Shown here piece after piece: positions 63,118-64,000 of a stretch of 64,000 nucleotides of DNA (positions are counted from its first letter, which is position 1; the number at the start of each line of letters is the position of its first letter). Origin of the DNA: Pseudorasbora parva. Its lineage: Eukaryota; Chordata; Actinopteri; Cypriniformes; Gobionidae. The notes under the pieces are model-generated. The model made no database searches. It was not told the origin of the DNA and saw nothing but the letters and a program-made list of their open reading frames with translations. The DNA lies in contig NC_090173.1 of assembly GCF_024679245.1 (NCBI RefSeq), forward strand, positions 26,874,160 through 26,938,159, written 5' to 3'. The position numbers were made by a program, and so were the translations under genes.

Positions 63118-63129
63118 ATGGCAGCAACG
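63118..63129 (+). CDS. dhx58: dhx58 exon 1 coding part (four codons)
   Basis: ATG GCA GCA ACG followed by donor gtgagt. Start context cagtaATGG. No in-frame ATG exists in exon 2, so this is the only visible start that fits. Confidence 0.75.
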
Positions 63130-64000
63130 GTGAGTGGACCTATTGACATGTTCAGATATTTCTTTGATCTAAATTGTAGTCTTTCATACAAAAGCGTTAG
63201 CAGAGTAGTAACATGGAAAAGTGGTTAGGCTTATGATTAAACCACAGAGCACAAAACATTAGCAGTGTATAAACTGTATCTTACTGTAATACATTCATGT
63301 TCATACCTCATACTTTTAGCTGAATGTAACAGATAAGGTCTTACTTGGTTAACTAACTAACTTACTTACTAATGTAAGCCTAAAGCAAGTGACAATGCGT
63401 TTTAGTGTACCAATATGCAGGAACTGTCAGTCTATATAGAACCCCATTGAAGAGTGTACATGGACACTAACCATTTTGGATTAAAAGTAAATGGTTTCCA
63501 CTGTGTTTGAATGTAGACGGAGCTTACTCTTAGATCATACCAGGAGGAAGTGGTGCAGACAGCTCTTAAGGGGGAGAACAGCATCATCTGGCTGCCCACT
63601 GGTGGAGGAAAAACCCGTGCTGCAGTTTATGTAGCTAAGAAACACCTGGAGACCACACCCAATGCCAAAGTGGCAGTGCTCGTCAACAAGGTGAAGCCAC
63701 ATTAGTGCTTAATCACACTGGGTCTGTGCATAATATTGTATGTATCTTTTTTTATTACGCATTGTTCTTTAGATTTGCACACTGAGTTTATATATTCATT
63801 GTTCTCAGGTGCACTTGGTAGACCAGCACTTTAACAATGAGTTCGGCCCTTATCTTGGGAAGCGATACAGGATAAAGCCCATCAGTGGGGACAGCGATGA
63901 CAAGGACTTATTTGGGTGTCTGGTGAAGGACTCAGACCTGATCATCTGCACAGCTCAGATCTTGGAGAACGCCCTGACCAGCACAGAGGAGGAAAAGCAT
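63118..64000 (+). CDS. dhx58: RIG-I-like receptor LGP2 (5' part)
   Basis: Cytoplasmic SF2 RNA helicase without CARDs that binds viral dsRNA and tunes MDA5 and RIG-I signalling; interferon-inducible in vertebrates. Exons 63118-63129, 63517-63690, 63809-64000 (continues past the window). Seen: [10 protein letters not shown] (Q-motif region, residues 8-17), Walker A PTGGGKT (31-37), [15 protein letters not shown] (motif Ia), [13 protein letters not shown] (motif Ic/region before DECH). The first residues lead straight into the helicase, with no CARD-coding exons, which separates LGP2 from RIG-I and MDA5. The window ends before the DECH box. Confidence 0.95.
63517..63690 (+). CDS. dhx58: dhx58 exon 2: Q motif and Walker A
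   Basis: 58 codons, [58 protein letters not shown]. Acceptor gaatgtAG, donor gtgaag. Confidence 0.96.
63809..64000 (+). CDS. dhx58: dhx58 exon 3 (cut by window edge)
   Basis: Codes [64 protein letters not shown] and runs off the window in frame. Confidence 0.95.
   Translation, partial: MHLVDQHFNNEFGPYLGKRYRIKPISGDSDDKDLFGCLVKDSDLIICTAQILENALTSTEEEKH

Overview
The window is vertebrate nuclear DNA, most likely from a cyprinid-type teleost. The genes are split by GT-AG introns. The introns and spacers are AT-rich and carry long (TA)n runs and dense DNA transposons (Tc1/mariner, hAT-like and small inverted-repeat elements) of kinds familiar from zebrafish and carp relatives. The species itself cannot be read from the sequence.

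Four protein genes lie head to tail on the + strand: (1) kcnh4, an Elk-type voltage-gated potassium channel, entered part-way through and represented by its last 12 coding exons (1583-18271); (2) rab5c, an early-endosome small GTPase, complete, with a probable non-coding first exon near 22757-22922 and coding exons 31423-41935; (3) kat2a, the Gcn5 histone acetyltransferase of SAGA and ATAC, complete, 18 coding exons at 44292-60575, 795 codons plus stop; (4) dhx58, the LGP2 RIG-I-like receptor, first three coding exons from 63118, running off the right edge. From general knowledge the same four neighbours sit together on human 17q21 (KCNH4, RAB5C, KAT2A, DHX58). The paralogous human block is KCNH8, RAB5A, KAT2B. 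dhx58 and protein-level features point to the KCNH4/RAB5C/KAT2A copy. The genes are not functionally coupled; this is conserved synteny. All reading frames were closed by hand: rab5c sums to 666 nt (221 aa) and kat2a to 2388 nt (795 aa) with every splice phase consistent.

Layout: 1-18271 kcnh4; 18272-22700 intergenic; 22757-43220 rab5c with two introns above 7 kb packed with transposons; 43220-44291 a short spacer (no HSPB9-like gene, unlike mammals) running into a GC-rich kat2a 5' end; 44292-62000 kat2a; 62000-63060 a short spacer with an ISRE-like site close to dhx58 exon 1.

I found no new enzymatic or defence system. The most informative unexplained structure is the nested transposon architecture. 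Three insertions have exact 8-bp or TA target duplications and intact ends (14943-16037, 31967-34807, 47247-47767). A Tc1 element (57712-59278) is nested in an older repeat. kat2a intron 7 is largely built from inverted-repeat elements. Other points are a glycine replacing the last S4 arginine in kcnh4, tandem in-frame splice acceptors, a (GT)n run pressed against a kat2a splice acceptor, and a 21-bp perfect palindrome embedded in (TA)n in the kat2a 3' UTR.
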